This document shows positions 41,942 to 42,396 of a stretch of DNA of 42,396 nt, in pieces. The DNA lies in NCBI GenBank assembly GCA_020851115.1, contig JADZDJ010000025.1, positions 1 through 42,396 on the forward strand, given 5' to 3'. The translations under genes and the position numbers were made by a program. Numbering within the stretch: position 1 is the stretch's first letter; every line of letters begins with the position of its first letter. This DNA is from Pirellulales bacterium (GTDB lineage: Bacteria; Planctomycetota; Planctomycetia; Pirellulales; JADZDJ01). Under the pieces are notes generated by a model that saw nothing but the letters and a program-made list of their open reading frames with translations, was not told the DNA's origin and did not search any database.

Positions 41942-42396
41942 TTTACATTTCCTATCGACTTGTCCTCCTCGACGGACGGAACATCGTCCGGGAGCCCAAT
42001 GAGGGCGGTTCCCGGGTTGGCGGCACTCGCCGCCTTGCTTGCTTTTATTTGCTCACGGGCCGTGGGGCCCTGGTAGGGTTCGAGGGGTGAGGGGGCCGCG
42101 CCGAGAGCGACGGCGCCCGACGTCACGCGGTGGACCTCCCGCTTCTTCTGTTTCACCGGCGCGAAGCTCAAAAACAGCCGCGCATTGAGACCGCGAAACA
42201 GCTCCCCGATCGAGGCCAGTTTCTCCGGTTGCTCGGCCAGGTCGCGCAGGCGGCCGGCCACGACCAGCGCATCGCGAATCTGAGCATCGAGATCGGGCCG
42301 CGGCTGGGGCGTGGCGTCGGCAAGCTCCGCTTCAAGCTGCCGTTTTTGTGCCGTCAGAGCGTTGAAAGCTTGCGAAATCGCCTGATATTCGTCCCG
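41923..42396 (-). CDS. Serine-recombinase-type protein, C-terminal part
   Basis: A frame open from the right window edge to the stop at 41923 gives the last 157 residues. Sequence: RDEYQAISQAFNALTAQKRQ, a helical Leu/Glu-rich coiled coil; then LRDLAEQPEKLASIGELFRG, LNARLFLSFAPVKQKKREVH, SPLEPYQGPTAREQIKASKA, and the tail VNRGERI. This pattern resembles the C-terminal region of large planctomycete serine recombinases; the catalytic N-terminus is outside the window, so assignment relies on the tail only. The last six codons and stop come from antisense tRNA-Pro 3' sequence. No ATG within the window is a required start. Confidence 0.6.
   Translation of the reverse strand, partial: RDEYQAISQAFNALTAQKRQLEAELADATPQPRPDLDAQIRDALVVAGRLRDLAEQPEKLASIGELFRGLNARLFLSFAPVKQKKREVHRVTSGAVALGAAPSPLEPYQGPTAREQIKASKAASAANPGTALIGLPDDVPSVEEDKSIGNVNRGERI

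Larger units (their letters stand above)
41922..42396. mobile_element. Left edge of a putative integrated element at tRNA-Pro
   Basis: From the tRNA 3' end rightward, the only gene in view is the recombinase reading toward the tRNA. This is the usual geometry of a site-specific integrated element whose recombinase sits at the att boundary. Size, cargo and other end are beyond the window, so this is a proposal. Confidence 0.45.

Overview
The window looks like a chromosomal segment of a planctomycete, probably in or near the Pirellulales. This rests on lineage-typical gene types seen together: an exported DUF1598-like protein, a large surface protein with an LEPR-XLL-like N-terminal motif followed by Ig-like and SdrD B-like domains, a dockerin-like/PEP-CTERM protein, a Hanks-type kinase with a single C-terminal membrane anchor, a cysteine-repeat exported protein and a planctomycete-style recombinase tail. 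I infer the taxonomy from protein character only.

Layout. The left edge (1-125) is the right end of an IS66-like element that cuts yjbQ at codon 81. Next come holA, a NIF3-family protein, a small membrane protein and a SAM methyltransferase. The sucC-sucD pair (4.6-7.2 kb) is split by a roughly 485-bp cassette: a decayed four-helix-bundle gene between inverted repeats. From 7.2 to 21.8 kb there is a mixed set: DUF1598-like protein, cysteine-rich exported protein, acyltransferase, pseudouridine synthase, Ser/Thr kinase, two surface/exported proteins, FkbM methyltransferase, an orphan Flp-like pilin, a TrmH/SpoU RNA methylase and a TlpA-like lipoprotein. A complete peptide ABC importer operon (oppA-B-C-D-F) fills 22.0-28.2 kb. 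After a Dpm1-like glycosyltransferase and an MFS transporter comes a three-gene minus-strand module (35.0-30.9 kb): chain-length-determinant-like protein, ExeA/XrtA-associated-type ATPase, and a CpsD-like protein whose nucleotide-binding motifs have all decayed. It probably acts in exopolysaccharide assembly. Then trpF, ahcY, a small gene remnant and a DUF1015 protein follow.

The right end carries a chromosome-partitioning locus: two parS palindromes, then parA and parB, which suggests the origin region. After parB is a tRNA-Pro(TGG) gene. The tail of a serine-recombinase-type gene runs toward it and stops inside it, so the last codons of the recombinase are read from the antisense strand of the tRNA 3' end. 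This looks like the boundary of an integrated element continuing beyond the window.

The most interesting points are the recombinase-tRNA overlap, the pseudo-ATPase polysaccharide trio, the repeat-bounded cassette inside sucCD, the duplicated cysteine-rich protein, and the 24-bp perfect parS palindrome.
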